64,000 bases of DNA from Kosakonia radicincitans DSM 16656 (GCF_000280495.2 NZ_CP018016.1:5704001-5768000); one strand, 5' to 3'. Shown: positions 47,427 through 58,802, counted from the stretch's first letter. Made by a program: numbers and translations. Notes: a model not told the origin generated them from the letters alone.

Positions 47427-47555
47427 GAAGATCCAACGGATTTCGCGTTGCAGCAAGGCGGCAACCGAATGAATCCCGATGAGCTTAGTCTACTAAGTGA
47501 TTCGGGTGAATGAGGGCAGCCAACACCGCTGTAACGTGAAAGACGTTAGGATATT
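47427..47555. repeat. ERIC (IRU) element in the glnA 3' UTR
   Basis: CGTTGCAGCAAGGCGGCAAC, TGAATCCCGATGAGCTTAG, CTAAGTGATTCGGGTGAATG and GGGCAGCCAACACCGCTGTA align with the enterobacterial repetitive intergenic consensus along its length. The central inverted repeat and its near-palindromic layout are kept. The element lies between glnA and its terminator, so it is transcribed in the glnA mRNA. Confidence 0.85.
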
Positions 47556-47574
47556 TTGTTGCCGTGGAACTTTT

Positions 47575-47599
47575 AGCCCATCCCTGGATGGGCTTTTTT
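47575..47599 (+). terminator. Intrinsic terminator after glnA
   Basis: AGCCCATCC/GGATGGGCT is followed by TTTTTT. It separates glnA from glnL and lowers read-through into glnLG, as in E. coli. Confidence 0.88.
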
Positions 47600-47649
47600 C
47601 TCCACCAACACTCTGTTCTGACGCATTTTTTACCTATAAAAAGCTATAC

Positions 47650-47666
47650 TGCACTAAATTAGTGCA
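47650..47666 (+). promoter_or_regulatory. NtrC operator at the glnL promoter
   Basis: TGCACTAAATTAGTGCA is a perfect palindrome and matches the NtrC half-site pattern. In E. coli NtrC represses the glnL promoter from such a site. It lies about 21 bp before the glnL start. Confidence 0.85.
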
Positions 47667-47686
47667 TATCTCCGGGAGACTGCTAA

Positions 47687-48736
47687 ATGGCAAGTGGCGC
47701 GCTGCCCGATGCTGGGCAGATCCTCAATTCTTTGATCAACAGTATCTTACTGGTTGATGACGAACTGGCGGTGCATTACGCCAACCCTGCGGCACAGCAA
47801 TTGCTGGCGCAGAGTTCGCGTAAATTATTCGGCACACCGCTGCCTGAACTGCTGAGCTACTTTTCACTGAATATCGATTTGATGCGTGAAAGTTTGCATG
47901 CAGGTCAGGGTTTTACCGATAACGAAGTGACTCTTGTGATCGATGGTCGCTCACATATTTTGTCGCTGACGGCGCAACGTTTACCGGACGGTTTAGTCCT
48001 GCTGGAAATGGCGCCAATGGATAATCAGCGACGTCTGAGCCAGGAACAATTGCAGCACGCCCAACAGGTGGCTGCGCGTGATCTGGTGCGTGGACTGGCG
48101 CATGAAATCAAGAACCCGCTTGGCGGGTTACGCGGTGCGGCGCAACTGCTTAGCAAAGCGCTGCCCGATCCGGCGCTAATGGAATACACCAAAGTCATTA
48201 TTGAGCAGGCCGACCGTCTGCGAAATCTGGTGGATCGTCTGTTAGGGCCGCAGCAGCCGGGAATGCATGTTACCGAAAGCATTCACAAAGTTGCCGAACG
48301 CGTGGTGAAACTGGTGTCGATGGAACTGCCGGACAACGTAACGCTGGTTCGCGATTACGATCCAAGTTTACCGGAGTTGGCCCACGATCCAGACCAAATT
48401 GAACAGGTTTTACTGAATATCGTCCGCAACGCTCTGCAGGCGCTGGGGCCGGAAGGGGGCGAAATTATTCTGCGTACCCGTACCGCCTTCCAGTTAACGC
48501 TGCACGGAATTCGCTATCGCCTCGCGGCGAGAATAGATGTGGAAGATAACGGCCCAGGTATTCCGTCGCATCTCCAGGATACGCTGTTCTATCCCATGGT
48601 GAGCGGGCGTGAGGGCGGCACCGGGCTGGGATTATCTATCGCACGCAGTTTGATTGATCAACATTCTGGCAAAATTGAATTCACCAGTTGGCCAGGTCAT
48701 ACCGAATTCTCGGTATTTCTGCCTATTCGGAAGTAG
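47687..48736 (+). CDS. glnL: Nitrogen-regulation sensor kinase GlnL (NtrB)
   Basis: NtrB is a soluble kinase/phosphatase that phosphorylates NtrC when nitrogen is limiting; PII inhibits it. The 349-residue product has a PAS domain (about residues 10-80), the phosphoacceptor motif [16 protein letters not shown] (His about 139), the N box [20 protein letters not shown] and [10 protein letters not shown]. It equals E. coli NtrB in length. glnG follows after 8 bp. Confidence 0.98.
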   Translation: MASGALPDAGQILNSLINSILLVDDELAVHYANPAAQQLLAQSSRKLFGTPLPELLSYFSLNIDLMRESLHAGQGFTDNEVTLVIDGRSHILSLTAQRLPDGLVLLEMAPMDNQRRLSQEQLQHAQQVAARDLVRGLAHEIKNPLGGLRGAAQLLSKALPDPALMEYTKVIIEQADRLRNLVDRLLGPQQPGMHVTESIHKVAERVVKLVSMELPDNVTLVRDYDPSLPELAHDPDQIEQVLLNIVRNALQALGPEGGEIILRTRTAFQLTLHGIRYRLAARIDVEDNGPGIPSHLQDTLFYPMVSGREGGTGLGLSIARSLIDQHSGKIEFTSWPGHTEFSVFLPIRK

Positions 48737-48744
48737 AGGTGTTT

Positions 48745-50154
<1,410 letters not shown>

Positions 50155-50264
50155 CGAGCGGGTGAAATGTAAATTATGAATCTCAGCCGCAAATTGACGC
50201 TATTTTGCGCTTTACTGTTTATCGCAGTGAAGTATGATCTTGCCCGTTCACGGGGGAGTTCATG

Positions 50265-50387
50265 ATGCTGGAATCAATTATCAGTGTGGTCAGTGCGGGC
50301 GTCGAAGCTGGCGCATCAGCAAGCCACACACCGCAAACGGCTATCGCGGCTGTTCTTTGCGCCGCGCTGGTTGGGCTGTTTAGCTAG
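50265..50387 (+). CDS. yshB: Small membrane protein YshB
   Basis: This 40-codon gene begins MLESIISVVSAGVEAG and ends ASHTPQTAIAAVLCAALVGL. E. coli YshB, a 36-residue small membrane protein needed by intracellular Salmonella, has the same ends (MLESIINLVSSGAV and SHTPQTAVAAVLCAAMIGLFS) from the same place after glnG. The copy here has four extra residues in the middle. GGGGGAG lies just before; the second of two adjacent ATG codons (50265) is better spaced than 50262. Confidence 0.88.
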   Translation: MLESIISVVSAGVEAGASASHTPQTAIAAVLCAALVGLFS

Positions 50388-50422
50388 TTTTGCTTGCCGC
50401 CGCCGCAAGGCGCTATGCGTTT

Positions 50423-50449
50423 CAGGCCAGTGGTTTTTGCCCTGGCCTG
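50423..50449. terminator. Hairpin between yshB and hemN
   Basis: CAGGCCAG/CTGGCCTG (50423-50430/50442-50449) forms an 8-bp stem between two convergent genes. The T tract is poor, so its terminator strength is uncertain. Confidence 0.5.
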
Positions 50450-50462
50450 ATAACGCTTTCAC

Positions 50463-51836
50463 TTAAATTACCCTTGAGAACTGCTGCATACGCGCTTTCT
50501 GGCGCAAATACGCATCAAAGCACATACAGATATTGCGGATCAGCAAACGCCCTTTCGGCGTGACCTGTATCCCCTGCTCATTCATCTCCACCAGCCCATC
50601 GTTCACCAGCGGCGCTAACAGGCGTAAGTCTTCAGCAAAATAGTCGCGGAAATTAAGATCCCAGACGCGTTCCGTTGTACTGAAATCCAGCCGGAAATTA
50701 CAAATCAGGCCTTTAATCACATCGCGGCGAATACAGTCGTCGCGGGTAAGCGCAATACCGCGCCACAACGCGTCGCCACGTTCGTCAACCTGCTGGTAGT
50801 AGAGCTTCAGCTCTTTCTGGTTTTGCGCATAGCTGTCGCCGATCATGCTGATGGCGGAAACACCCAGCCCCAGCAAATCGCTGTCGCCTTGCGTGGTGTA
50901 TCCCTGGAAGTTACGGTGCAAAACGCCGTCGCGCTGGGCAATCGCCAGCTCATCATCCGGGCGGGCGAAGTGATCCATACCGATAAACTGATAACCGGAG
51001 CCGGTCAGCGAAACGATGGTTTGTTGCAAAATATCGAGCTTCTGCTGCGCCGAAGGCAGATCGGCGTCTTTGATTTTGCGTTGCGCGGCAAACAGCGTCG
51101 GCAGATGCGCATAGTTGAAGACGCTCAGGCGATCCGGGCTAAGCTCTGCAACACGTTGTAGCGTAAAGGCGAAGCTTTCCGGCGTCTGTTTTGGCAACCC
51201 ATAAATCAGATCGATATTGGTTGAGGTAAAACCAATCTCGCGGGCGTGGTTGAGCAGCGCAAAGATAAACTCTTCGTCCTGCTCGCGGTTGACCAGCCTT
51301 TGCACCTCTTTGTTGAAATCCTGCACGCCCATACTCAGGCGGTTAAAGCCTTCCGCACGCAAATGGTCAAGCACGTCGAGTTCAATTTCACGAGGATCGA
51401 CCTCAATAGAGATCTCTGCGTCGGTATTGAAATCAAAATGACTGCGCAGCAGCCCCATCAGGCGGCTGATTTGCGTTTTGTTGAGGTACGTTGGCGTACC
51501 GCCGCCCCAATGCAACTGGCTGACGTGGCGACCGCGAAACAGCGGCGCGCGATGGGCGATCTCCTGTTCCAGCGCATCGAGATATTGATCGGCCTTATGC
51601 TGCTGGCGGGTAACGATTTTATTGCAGCCGCAGAAGTAGCAAAGCTTGTGGCAAAACGGAATATGCACATACAGCGACAGCGGACGCTCAGGATAACGTG
51701 CAACCGCCTGGCGGAAATCCTCTTCACCGTAAGCGTCTGAAAACTCCAGCGCGGTGGGATAGGACGTGTAGCGCGGCCCGGAATAGTTATATTTCTGGAT
51801 CAGGGCCAGATCCCAGTCGATAATTTGCTCTGACAT
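50463..51836 (-). CDS. hemN: Oxygen-independent coproporphyrinogen III dehydrogenase
   Basis: HemN is a radical SAM enzyme that makes protoporphyrinogen IX without oxygen. The [4Fe-4S] motif is HIPFCHKLCYFCGCNKI (CxxxCxxC), followed by LHWGGGTPTYL and EVDPREIELDVL. The C-terminal HemN domain has FQGYTTQGDSDLLGLGVSAISM and MCFDAYLR. The length of 457 residues equals E. coli. AAGGAG precedes the start and lies inside a small upstream ORF. Confidence 0.97.
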   Translation of the reverse strand: MSEQIIDWDLALIQKYNYSGPRYTSYPTALEFSDAYGEEDFRQAVARYPERPLSLYVHIPFCHKLCYFCGCNKIVTRQQHKADQYLDALEQEIAHRAPLFRGRHVSQLHWGGGTPTYLNKTQISRLMGLLRSHFDFNTDAEISIEVDPREIELDVLDHLRAEGFNRLSMGVQDFNKEVQRLVNREQDEEFIFALLNHAREIGFTSTNIDLIYGLPKQTPESFAFTLQRVAELSPDRLSVFNYAHLPTLFAAQRKIKDADLPSAQQKLDILQQTIVSLTGSGYQFIGMDHFARPDDELAIAQRDGVLHRNFQGYTTQGDSDLLGLGVSAISMIGDSYAQNQKELKLYYQQVDERGDALWRGIALTRDDCIRRDVIKGLICNFRLDFSTTERVWDLNFRDYFAEDLRLLAPLVNDGLVEMNEQGIQVTPKGRLLIRNICMCFDAYLRQKARMQQFSRVI

Positions 51837-51839
51837 TGC

Positions 51840-52013
51840 TTACTCCTTCCGATGACGCCGCTGGCGGTTCCGGCGGCCCGGCCTGACCTCGTTGCGGGTC
51901 ATAAGCCGGTTGCGCAGCCAGACTCTGCGCTGCGACAACCGCTGTAGTTTAACGAATAACCACACCAGATAACATATAACCGGAAGGGTTATAAGCAGGA
52001 CGGGAAAGCCCAT
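51840..52013 (-). CDS. Small unrecognised membrane ORF between yihI and hemN
   Basis: A 57-codon open frame runs from ATG at 52013 to TAA at 51840-51842, with the stop 1-3 bp before the hemN start. It starts MGFPVLLITLPVICYLVWLF (one membrane helix), then KLQRLSQRRVWLRNRL and a very Arg-rich tail. The hemN ribosome site lies in its last codons, which suggests translational coupling. Its own ribosome site is weak. Vibrio-type genomes have a longer DUF2489 membrane protein at this locus; a shortened relative is possible but not shown. Confidence 0.45.
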   Translation of the reverse strand: MGFPVLLITLPVICYLVWLFVKLQRLSQRRVWLRNRLMTRNEVRPGRRNRQRRHRKE

Positions 52014-52022
52014 AGAAAAGGA

Positions 52023-52526
52023 TCAGTTGCCGCCTTTCAGCAGGCGCATCATATCTTCCCGGCCTTCCTCTTCTTCTTCGTCTTCATCATCATCGTAAGA
52101 AAGGCCCAGTTTCTGCATCAACTCATCGATGCGGTCCAGTTTGGCGTTAACCCACGCTTGATCGTCAGCGCTCAGGGTTTCACCCTCTTCAAGACGTTCC
52201 AGTAGCGCATCCAGGCGCTCATCCGTTTCCAGCATCTCCAACTCAGCCTGCGGTGAAAGCATAGGTTTCTCGCTCTTAGGTTTGTGCTGCTTGTTGACCG
52301 GTGTGTCGGTGACACCCAGCGGGATCGGTTTTTTGCTGCCAACGCGCGGGTCTTTCTGCAACTTGCCTTTACCGGTGCCAGAAGACTCACCGCCACCGTT
52401 CGCACGGCTGCCAGAGACATTACCGCGATGCTTTTTCTCGCGCTTACGATCGCGGCCTTCCTGATTCAATTCTTCACGGGTTTTACGGCGCACTTTGCTG
52501 CGCGGATTGGAGGACGGTTTTTTCAT
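52023..52526 (-). CDS. yihI: Der GTPase-activating protein YihI
   Basis: YihI stimulates the GTPase of the ribosome-assembly factor Der. The 167-residue product is highly charged: a basic N-terminus ([40 protein letters not shown]) and a helical, acidic C-terminus ([23 protein letters not shown] ... [14 protein letters not shown]). No membrane segment. CsrC lies upstream in the same direction. Confidence 0.95.
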   Translation of the reverse strand: MKKPSSNPRSKVRRKTREELNQEGRDRKREKKHRGNVSGSRANGGGESSGTGKGKLQKDPRVGSKKPIPLGVTDTPVNKQHKPKSEKPMLSPQAELEMLETDERLDALLERLEEGETLSADDQAWVNAKLDRIDELMQKLGLSYDDDEDEEEEEGREDMMRLLKGGN

Positions 52527-52591
52527 AATGGTCGTCTTAAGTCGTTTTCTTCAGTATAGAATTGCGGCGGAATCTAGCAGAAAGCAAGCAA

Positions 52592-52845
52592 AGAAAAAAG
52601 GCGACAGTGTAAACCGTCGCCTTTTTTCTTGACCTTCAACCCGTAGCGGGCTTTACGTTCCCTGTTTGCTGTCAACGTACCCTGTTTGTCCCTTAGCTAA
52701 GAACGTTCCCTGTTGAGGTCCCTTCCTTGCAAACATCTCCTGACGTTATCCTGTGGTCTTCGCCTCCTGGCGCTCCCGACCCCTCGATCCTTGAGTCTTC
52801 CTTCCCTTTCAGGCCTCCTGCCTTGTGAAGGTTACTTTACCCTTC
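52592..52845 (-). ncRNA. csrC: CsrC sRNA (CsrA-binding)
   Basis: Between yihI and engB, on the minus strand, lies a stretch with many GGA motifs (CAGGAGG, GGGAAGGAAG, AAGGATC, CAGGATA, CAGGAGA, AAGGAAG, three AGGGA(A/C)C repeats), which are the CsrA-binding signature. GAGCGCCAGGAGGCGAAGAC is shared with E. coli CsrC. It ends with the strong terminator GGCGACGG/CCGTCGCC-like stem and TTTTTTC (52592-52628). The 5' end near 52845 is approximate. Overall sequence is otherwise divergent from E. coli csrC. Confidence 0.82.
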
Positions 52846-53104
52846 TGAGCTAAACAGACAAGCATTAACAGGGTTAAAACGCCAGTTTCAGACTATTCTT
52901 CAAACATAAGTTATTGATTAAAATATTCTTATCCATTTATCAACCTGAAATTTCTCTGAAAGTTCGCATAGCTGGAAGAGCCAATATCTTACAAATGGCG
53001 CGGTAATGGCTTACGGCTGCCAGACAGGTTTCTGGCGAGAAAAACAGCCTTTTGTTCCGGTTCAGGTATAATCGCCGCATGCTTTGATGATGGAGACGAC
53101 CGTT
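52846..53104. promoter_or_regulatory. csrC / engB divergent promoter region
   Basis: GGTTCAGGTATAATCG contains a TATAAT -10 box about 35 bp before the engB start. The AT-rich part at about 52850-52950 should hold the csrC promoter. No gene is seen. Confidence 0.55.
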
Positions 53105-53731
53105 TTGACAAACCTGAATTACCAAAAGACGCATTTTGTCACCAGTGCGCCTGATATTCGCCACTTGCCTGCCGATACCGGCGTTGAAGTGGCTTTTGCC
53201 GGCCGTTCCAATGCAGGTAAATCGAGCGCGCTAAACACATTAACTCAACAGAAAAACCTGGCGCGCACCTCAAAAACCCCCGGACGTACGCAGCTGATTA
53301 ACCTGTTTGAAGTTGCCGAGGGCAAGCGCCTCGTCGATTTGCCGGGTTACGGCTACGCCGAAGTGCCGGAAGAGATGAAACTCAAATGGCAACGTGCATT
53401 GGGTGAATATCTGGAAAAACGCCAGTGTTTGCAGGGACTGGTGGTGCTGATGGACATTCGCCATCCGTTAAAAGACCTCGATCAACAGATGATCTCATGG
53501 GCAGTAGAGAGCAACTTGCAGGTTCTCGTGCTGCTGACCAAAGCGGACAAACTGGCCAGCGGCGCGCGTAAAACGCAGCTTAATATGGTACGGGAAGCAG
53601 TGCTGGCTTTTAACGGTGAAGTACAGGTAGAAGCATTCTCTTCACTGAAAAAACAGGGCGTGGATAAACTGCGTGAAAAGCTGGACGGCTGGTTCAGTTC
53701 TCTGCCGCCGGTTGAAGAAACCGACGCATAA
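53105..53731 (+). CDS. engB: Ribosome-biogenesis GTPase EngB (YihA)
   Basis: EngB/YihA is an essential GTPase for 50S assembly. G1 is [10 protein letters not shown]2 TPGRTQ, G3 [11 protein letters not shown]4 TKADKL, with G5 near FSSLKKQGV. The conserved N-terminus starts at a TTG (53105; [11 protein letters not shown]), with GGAG about 12 bp upstream. ATG codons upstream in frame (53084-53090) would add up to seven residues. The length from TTG is 208, near E. coli EngB (210). Confidence 0.95.
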   Translation: MTNLNYQKTHFVTSAPDIRHLPADTGVEVAFAGRSNAGKSSALNTLTQQKNLARTSKTPGRTQLINLFEVAEGKRLVDLPGYGYAEVPEEMKLKWQRALGEYLEKRQCLQGLVVLMDIRHPLKDLDQQMISWAVESNLQVLVLLTKADKLASGARKTQLNMVREAVLAFNGEVQVEAFSSLKKQGVDKLREKLDGWFSSLPPVEETDA

Positions 53732-53772
53732 ACCCCAGGTGCGGCGTCCGCCGCGCTTTTTCTTTCGCGCAA

Positions 53773-53880
53773 TAAAAAACGCCCCAGTCATTACTGACTG
53801 GGGCGGCTAAATATTCAGCCAAATCCGATTACGTGAAGTAAAAGGTCTGAAAGATAGAACATCTTACCTCTGTACCCTAC
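53773..53880 (-). ncRNA. spf: Spot 42 sRNA
   Basis: The minus strand begins GTAGGGTACAGAGGTAAGAT and continues GTTCTATCTTTCAGACC to the terminator GCCCCAGTCA...TGACTGGGGC with TTTTTT. It is nearly identical to E. coli Spot 42, the CRP-repressed sRNA that base-pairs with galK, sdhC and other sugar/TCA mRNAs. Its place between polA and engB is also conserved. Confidence 0.96.
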
Positions 53881-54028
53881 GCAAATAACTCTACTCCCTT
53901 TTTGGATCCTGACAAAGCATTTTTTGTAATTTCTTTTCACTTTTTACATATGGAATTCTAATGATTGTCACAAAACTGTCGGCGATATGTTGCTTACTTA
54001 CAGAAAAAGTCCCTTATTCACCGAACGC

Positions 54029-56815
54029 TTAGTGCGCTTGATCCCAGTTTTGCCCGCTCCCCACTTCTACCAGCAAAGGCACATCAAGCGTGGTGCTACT
54101 TTCCATCAGTTCATGGATCTTTTTCGACACTGCATCAACATCATCTTTATGCGCTTCGAACACCAGTTCATCGTGTACCTGCATGATCATACGCACACGA
54201 GGTTTTTCGCTTTGCAGCCAGCCATCAACGGCGATCATTGCCCGTTTGATGATATCGGCCGCCGTACCCTGCATCGGGGCGTTGATTGCTGCACGCTCCG
54301 CTCCTGCGCGTCGGGCAGCATTGCTGGATTTGATGTCCGGCAGATAGAGGCGACGACCATCCAGTGTTTCCACATAACCGCGATCTTTCGCCTGCGCCCG
54401 TGTGCGCTCCATATACTCCAGCACACCAGGATAACGCTCAAAGTAAAGATCCATGTACTTCTGCGACTCTTTACGCGGAATATTAAGTTGTCGGGACAAA
54501 CCAAAGGCGCTCATTCCGTAGATCAAACCAAAGTTGATCGCTTTCGCGCTGCGACGCTGTTCATTGCTTACGCTTTCCAGCGGCAAGCCGAAGACTTCGG
54601 CAGCGGTCGCCCGGTGAATATCTTTACCTTCAGCAAAGGCTGACAGCAGGCCTTTATCGCGCGATAAATGCGCCATAATTCGCAGTTCGATTTGCGAGTA
54701 GTCTGCCGAGACAATCACATAATCTTTCGGCGCAATAAACGCCTGGCGAATACGTCGCCCTTCATCATTACGTACCGGAATGTTTTGCAGGTTTGGATCG
54801 GTAGATGATAAACGCCCGGTTGCCGTCACCGCCTGATGATACGAGGTGTGTACGCGCCCGGTTTTTGGATTAATCATCAGCGGCAGTTTGTCGGTGTAGG
54901 TTGACTTGAGTTTGGCCAACCCACGGTATTCCAGAATGACTTTCGGCAACGGGTAATCCAGCGCCAGCTCTTCCAGTACCTCTTCTGACGTTGAAGGCGC
55001 GCCGCCCGGCGTTTTCTTCAGCGGTTTAATCCCCTGTTTTTCAAACAGAATAGTTTGCAGCTGCTTGGTTGATGAGAGGTTAAATGGCTCACCTGCAATG
55101 TCGTGCGCTTTTTTCTCCAACTCAGCCAGACGCAATGTCAGCTCTTCGGAGTGCTTATGTAACACAGCAGGATCAATATTGACGCCGTTACGTTCAATGC
55201 GCGAGAGCACAGGAACCAGCGGCATTTCGATATTCTGGAATACATTCAGCGGCCCGGCATTTTTTTGCAACTCCGGCCACATCTTCAGATGCAATTGCAG
55301 CGTGACATCAGCATCTTCCGCCGCGTAGCGCCCCGCCTGCTCCAGATCGATTTGGTTAAAAGTGAGCTGGTTTTTACCCTTGCCGGCAATCTCTTCGAAG
55401 GTGATGGTTTTATGCTGCAGCCAGCGTTCAGACAGGCTGTCCATATCGTGGCGACCGACAACGCTATCCAGCGTATAGGATTCGAGCATGGTGTCGAACG
55501 CGATCCCGCGCAGCTCAATGCCGTAGTTTTCCAGCACACCGCGATCGTATTTCAGGTTTTGCCCTACCTTGCGGGCATTCTCATCTTCCAGCAGCGGTTT
55601 GAGCAGCTCTAACACACGATCGCGGGCGATTTGGTCAGGTGCATCAAGGTAATCATGCGCGACCGGCACATAAGCGGCGACGCCGGGTTCAATCGCAAAG
55701 GAGAGGCCAACCAGATTAGCACTGATATTATCGAGGCTGTCCGTTTCAGTATCAAAGGCAAACAGCGGCGCGCTCTTCAGTTTCGCGATCCATTGTTGCA
55801 ACGTCTCTTCGTCAAGAATAGTGACGTACTGTTCCGCAGAGAGTGTGGCAGCTGGCATATCAGCTTCCGCTTCCACCACAATGGTTTCCTGCGGTTTCGC
55901 TGTGGGTTTTGCGCCTCTCGCCTGCAACCATTTACCGGCTTCGACGTCGGTTATCCAGCGTTTGAATTCATATTGCTTAAACAACCCAAGCAGTTCCTGA
56001 GCCGCAGGCTGCTGCACTTCCAGTTGCTCACACGTCAGTTCCAGTTCGACATCGGTTTTGATGGTCGCCAGTTGATAAGAGAGGTACGCCACCTCTTTAT
56101 TCTGCTCCAGCTTCGCGGCCATGGTTTTCGCACCACGGAAAGTCAATCCGGCAATTTTATCTGATTCAGCATACAGCGTATCCAGACCACCCAGCCCCTG
56201 TAGCAGCGCCTGCGCGGTTTTCTCACCCACACCAGGAACGCCCGGAATGTTATCGGAGGAGTCACCCATCAGCGCCAGGAAATCGATGATCAGTTCAGGT
56301 GGTACACCATATTTGGTGACAACCTCATCCGGACCAAGAATGGTGTTGGTCATAGTATTGATCAACGTGATACCCGGCGTTACCAGTTGCGCCATATCTT
56401 TATCACCGGTACTGATCAACACCGGACGCCCCATTTTCTCGGCTTCTCGCGCCAGCGTGCCGATCACATCATCCGCTTCCACGCCAGAAACCGCCAATAG
56501 CGGCAGGCCCATCGCTTTAACCATGGCGTGCAGCGGTTCTATTTGCGCACGCAGATCGTCTGGCATCGGAGGACGATGGGATTTGTAATGCTCAAACAGC
56601 TCATCACGGAAGGTTTTTCCCTTCGCATCAAATACCACGGCGGCATGAGTCGGCTGATATTGCAGGATCAGGCTACGCAGCATATTCAGCACGCCGTACA
56701 TGGCACCGGTGGGCTCTCCGGCGCTGTTGGTCAGCGGCGGGAACGCATGATATGCGCGATAGAGGTAAGACGAGCCGTCAACAAGGATAAGTGGGTTTTC
56801 TGGGATCTGAACCAT
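54029..56815 (-). CDS. polA: DNA polymerase I
   Basis: Pol I fills gaps and removes RNA primers. The 928-residue product has the 5'-3' exonuclease domain (residues 1-290; [29 protein letters not shown]), the 3'-5' exonuclease (about 325-515; [13 protein letters not shown]) and the polymerase domain with motif [15 protein letters not shown], motif [15 protein letters not shown] and motif [12 protein letters not shown]. The length equals E. coli. It is transcribed toward spf. Confidence 0.99.
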   Translation of the reverse strand: MVQIPENPLILVDGSSYLYRAYHAFPPLTNSAGEPTGAMYGVLNMLRSLILQYQPTHAAVVFDAKGKTFRDELFEHYKSHRPPMPDDLRAQIEPLHAMVKAMGLPLLAVSGVEADDVIGTLAREAEKMGRPVLISTGDKDMAQLVTPGITLINTMTNTILGPDEVVTKYGVPPELIIDFLALMGDSSDNIPGVPGVGEKTAQALLQGLGGLDTLYAESDKIAGLTFRGAKTMAAKLEQNKEVAYLSYQLATIKTDVELELTCEQLEVQQPAAQELLGLFKQYEFKRWITDVEAGKWLQARGAKPTAKPQETIVVEAEADMPAATLSAEQYVTILDEETLQQWIAKLKSAPLFAFDTETDSLDNISANLVGLSFAIEPGVAAYVPVAHDYLDAPDQIARDRVLELLKPLLEDENARKVGQNLKYDRGVLENYGIELRGIAFDTMLESYTLDSVVGRHDMDSLSERWLQHKTITFEEIAGKGKNQLTFNQIDLEQAGRYAAEDADVTLQLHLKMWPELQKNAGPLNVFQNIEMPLVPVLSRIERNGVNIDPAVLHKHSEELTLRLAELEKKAHDIAGEPFNLSSTKQLQTILFEKQGIKPLKKTPGGAPSTSEEVLEELALDYPLPKVILEYRGLAKLKSTYTDKLPLMINPKTGRVHTSYHQAVTATGRLSSTDPNLQNIPVRNDEGRRIRQAFIAPKDYVIVSADYSQIELRIMAHLSRDKGLLSAFAEGKDIHRATAAEVFGLPLESVSNEQRRSAKAINFGLIYGMSAFGLSRQLNIPRKESQKYMDLYFERYPGVLEYMERTRAQAKDRGYVETLDGRRLYLPDIKSSNAARRAGAERAAINAPMQGTAADIIKRAMIAVDGWLQSEKPRVRMIMQVHDELVFEAHKDDVDAVSKKIHELMESSTTLDVPLLVEVGSGQNWDQAH

Positions 56816-57204
56816 GATGTCCGTGCCTGTTTATCAATTTATAGCTAAAGGATGCCACAGACAGGGAGAAAACATGAGTTTTTCACGGTATTTGCCGGAA
56901 AAGATTTCGCGATCGTCGGGATCGCTCGCACAATAAACCTGTGGATAAGTTTGTGAATAGTTTCTGTTCGGCTGGATTTTTGTGCCCTTCTGTCGATCGT
57001 AAAAAAACACAATTACTTTATATTTAATAAGTTACACAAAGACAAAAGATCATTATTGCCTTTTGATGGCAATTTACTCTATGTGGATATAAGAAAAGTC
57101 AATTGGCATTCTCTATTCCAGAGGCACCAGGTATTACCAGCAAGGTTTAAGCATTCCCGCATTGGGTTTTCTGGTAAAATCAGCGCCTTACTCTTCTTTA
57201 TTGT
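56816..57204. promoter_or_regulatory. polA / yihG divergent region with a DnaA box
   Basis: About 125 bp before polA, TGTGGATAA (complement of the strong DnaA box TTATCCACA) lies near 56941-56950. The rest of the gap is AT-rich (about 57000-57120) and holds the divergent promoters. No gene or RNA is recognised. Confidence 0.6.
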
Positions 57205-58149
57205 GTGGCTTTAGCAGCTAACTTTCTGAATACTTTAACTATGTCGAGATTGCTTGCAGTATTCACTCTGTTTATGAGTGTCCTGCTTACCATACTGGTT
57301 ACTATTTTTTGCTCCGTGCCAATTATTGTCGCCGGCTTACTCAAGCTGCTGCTTCCAGTGCCGGTATTGTGGAGAGCGATCTCAGCCTTCTGTAATTTCA
57401 TGATGTATTGCTGGTGTGTAGGCCTCTCATGGCTGCTGCATCTCAATCCGCATTTAAAATGGGATGTTGAAGGGCTGGAAGGGCTGAATAAAAAGAACTG
57501 GTATTTGCTGATCTGCAATCACCATAGCTGGGCAGATATCGTGGTGTTATGCGTGCTGTTCCGCAAACATATCCCGATGAATAAATATTTCCTTAAGCAA
57601 CAACTCGCCTGGGTACCCTTTATCGGGCTTGCCTGCTGGGCGCTGGATATGCCATTTATGCGCCGCTACTCCAGAAGCTATCTGCTCCGTCACCCGGAAC
57701 GCCGCGGCAAAGATGTGGAAACCACACGGCGCTCGTGTGAGAAGTTTCGCCATCATCCCACAACGATTGTGAATTTCGTGGAAGGCTCGCGCTTTACCGA
57801 GGAAAAACGTCGCCAGACACGTTCCCCCTTCAAAAATCTTTTGCCACCAAAAGCGGCCGGTATTGCCATGGCGCTGAACGTGCTGGGAGAACAGTTTGAT
57901 AAGCTGCTGGATGTTACTTTGTGCTACCCGGAAAATGATAAGACGCCTTTCTTTGATATGCTCAGCGGCAAGCTGACACGCATTGTCGTACGAATTAATT
58001 TGCTGCCGGTGAATGAAGAACTGCATGGCGATTACGTCAACGACAAGAATTTTAAACGCGGTTTTCAGCAATGGCTGAATAAATTATGGTCCGACAAAGA
58101 TGAACATATAGACGCGATAAAAGCGCAATATAAAAACGCCGGTCATTGA
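57205..58149 (+). CDS. yihG: Lysophospholipid acyltransferase YihG
   Basis: YihG is an inner-membrane 1-acyl-glycerol-3-phosphate acyltransferase of the LPLAT family, about 314 residues. The N-terminal membrane segments (about residues 10-55) are followed by [11 protein letters not shown] (the HX4D motif), [10 protein letters not shown], and [13 protein letters not shown] (the EGSR motif). The GTG start (57205) gives an extension similar to E. coli YihG; an ATG at 57241 is also possible, and neither has a strong ribosome site. Confidence 0.93.
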   Translation: MALAANFLNTLTMSRLLAVFTLFMSVLLTILVTIFCSVPIIVAGLLKLLLPVPVLWRAISAFCNFMMYCWCVGLSWLLHLNPHLKWDVEGLEGLNKKNWYLLICNHHSWADIVVLCVLFRKHIPMNKYFLKQQLAWVPFIGLACWALDMPFMRRYSRSYLLRHPERRGKDVETTRRSCEKFRHHPTTIVNFVEGSRFTEEKRRQTRSPFKNLLPPKAAGIAMALNVLGEQFDKLLDVTLCYPENDKTPFFDMLSGKLTRIVVRINLLPVNEELHGDYVNDKNFKRGFQQWLNKLWSDKDEHIDAIKAQYKNAGH

Positions 58150-58162
58150 CCGGCGCTATTTT
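58133..58162. terminator. Bidirectional terminator between yihG and dsbA
   Basis: CGCCGGTC/GACCGGCG (58137-58144/58148-58155) is flanked by a run of A on the left and T on the right, so it can end both convergent transcripts. It includes the yihG stop codon. Confidence 0.88.
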
Positions 58163-58786
58163 TTACTTCTTCTCTACCAGATATTTTACAGTATCTGCGT
58201 AGTCTTTCACGAAAGCATCCAGACTGCTGCCGTCCATGCCCTGCTGGTTAACCTGGTATTTGCCGTTAACAAACATGGCCGGAACGCCCTGCAATTGAAG
58301 GTCAGCAGCCGCTTTTTCCTGCTGAGCAACCAGTGATTTCACCACGAAGCTGTTCCACGCCGCATCATACTCTTCGCCTTTTACGCCAGCGCTGATGAAG
58401 ACATCGCGGATATCAGCAACGGACTGAACAGTCTGCGTTTTTTGTACCGCTTCAAACATCGGGGAAGTAATTTTATCTTCCACACCAAGCGCCATTGCAA
58501 CCGCCCAGGCCTGGGTCATTTCTTTACCCAATGGCCCCAGAAATTCAACATGGTACTTGGTCATTTTGGTGCCCTGCGGCAGCTTTTCTTTCACAGCGCT
58601 GGCAACATGCCACACCTGTTCAAAGTCATAGCAATGCGGGCAATAGAACGAAAAGAACTCAAGGACCTGCGGCTCCCCTGCCACCGGCTTATCAAGCGTA
58701 ATAAACTGCTTACCATCAGTAGGTTGAGCAGCTACGGCGCTAAAAGCCAGAATCATTCCTGCCAGCGCCAAAAAGATCTTCTTCAT
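58163..58786 (-). CDS. dsbA: Thiol:disulfide oxidoreductase DsbA
   Basis: DsbA puts disulfides into periplasmic proteins. The product (207 residues) has a signal peptide ([20 protein letters not shown]), a thioredoxin fold with the active site FYCPHCYDF (CPHC) and the cis-Pro loop GVPAMFVNG. It lies 16 bp after srkA and in E. coli is transcribed with it and partly controlled by Cpx; that link fits the Cpx system also present here. Confidence 0.98.
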   Translation of the reverse strand: MKKIFLALAGMILAFSAVAAQPTDGKQFITLDKPVAGEPQVLEFFSFYCPHCYDFEQVWHVASAVKEKLPQGTKMTKYHVEFLGPLGKEMTQAWAVAMALGVEDKITSPMFEAVQKTQTVQSVADIRDVFISAGVKGEEYDAAWNSFVVKSLVAQQEKAAADLQLQGVPAMFVNGKYQVNQQGMDGSSLDAFVKDYADTVKYLVEKK

Positions 58787-58802
58787 GGTTAATTCTCTCC
58801 AT

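Larger units (their letters stand above)
47417..47599 (+). ncRNA. glnA 3' UTR, probable GlnZ sRNA region
   Basis: In E. coli and Salmonella the glnA 3' UTR is processed to the sRNA GlnZ. Here the corresponding region ends with the intrinsic terminator at 47575-47599 and contains the ERIC element. The 5' processing site and seed cannot be fixed by eye, so the limits given are those of the whole 3' UTR. Homology to GlnZ is inferred from position. Confidence 0.5.

Noticed and set aside
46571..47464. 297-codon minus-strand ORF opposite glnA
   Set aside because: Shadow of glnA; no family resemblance or start signals.
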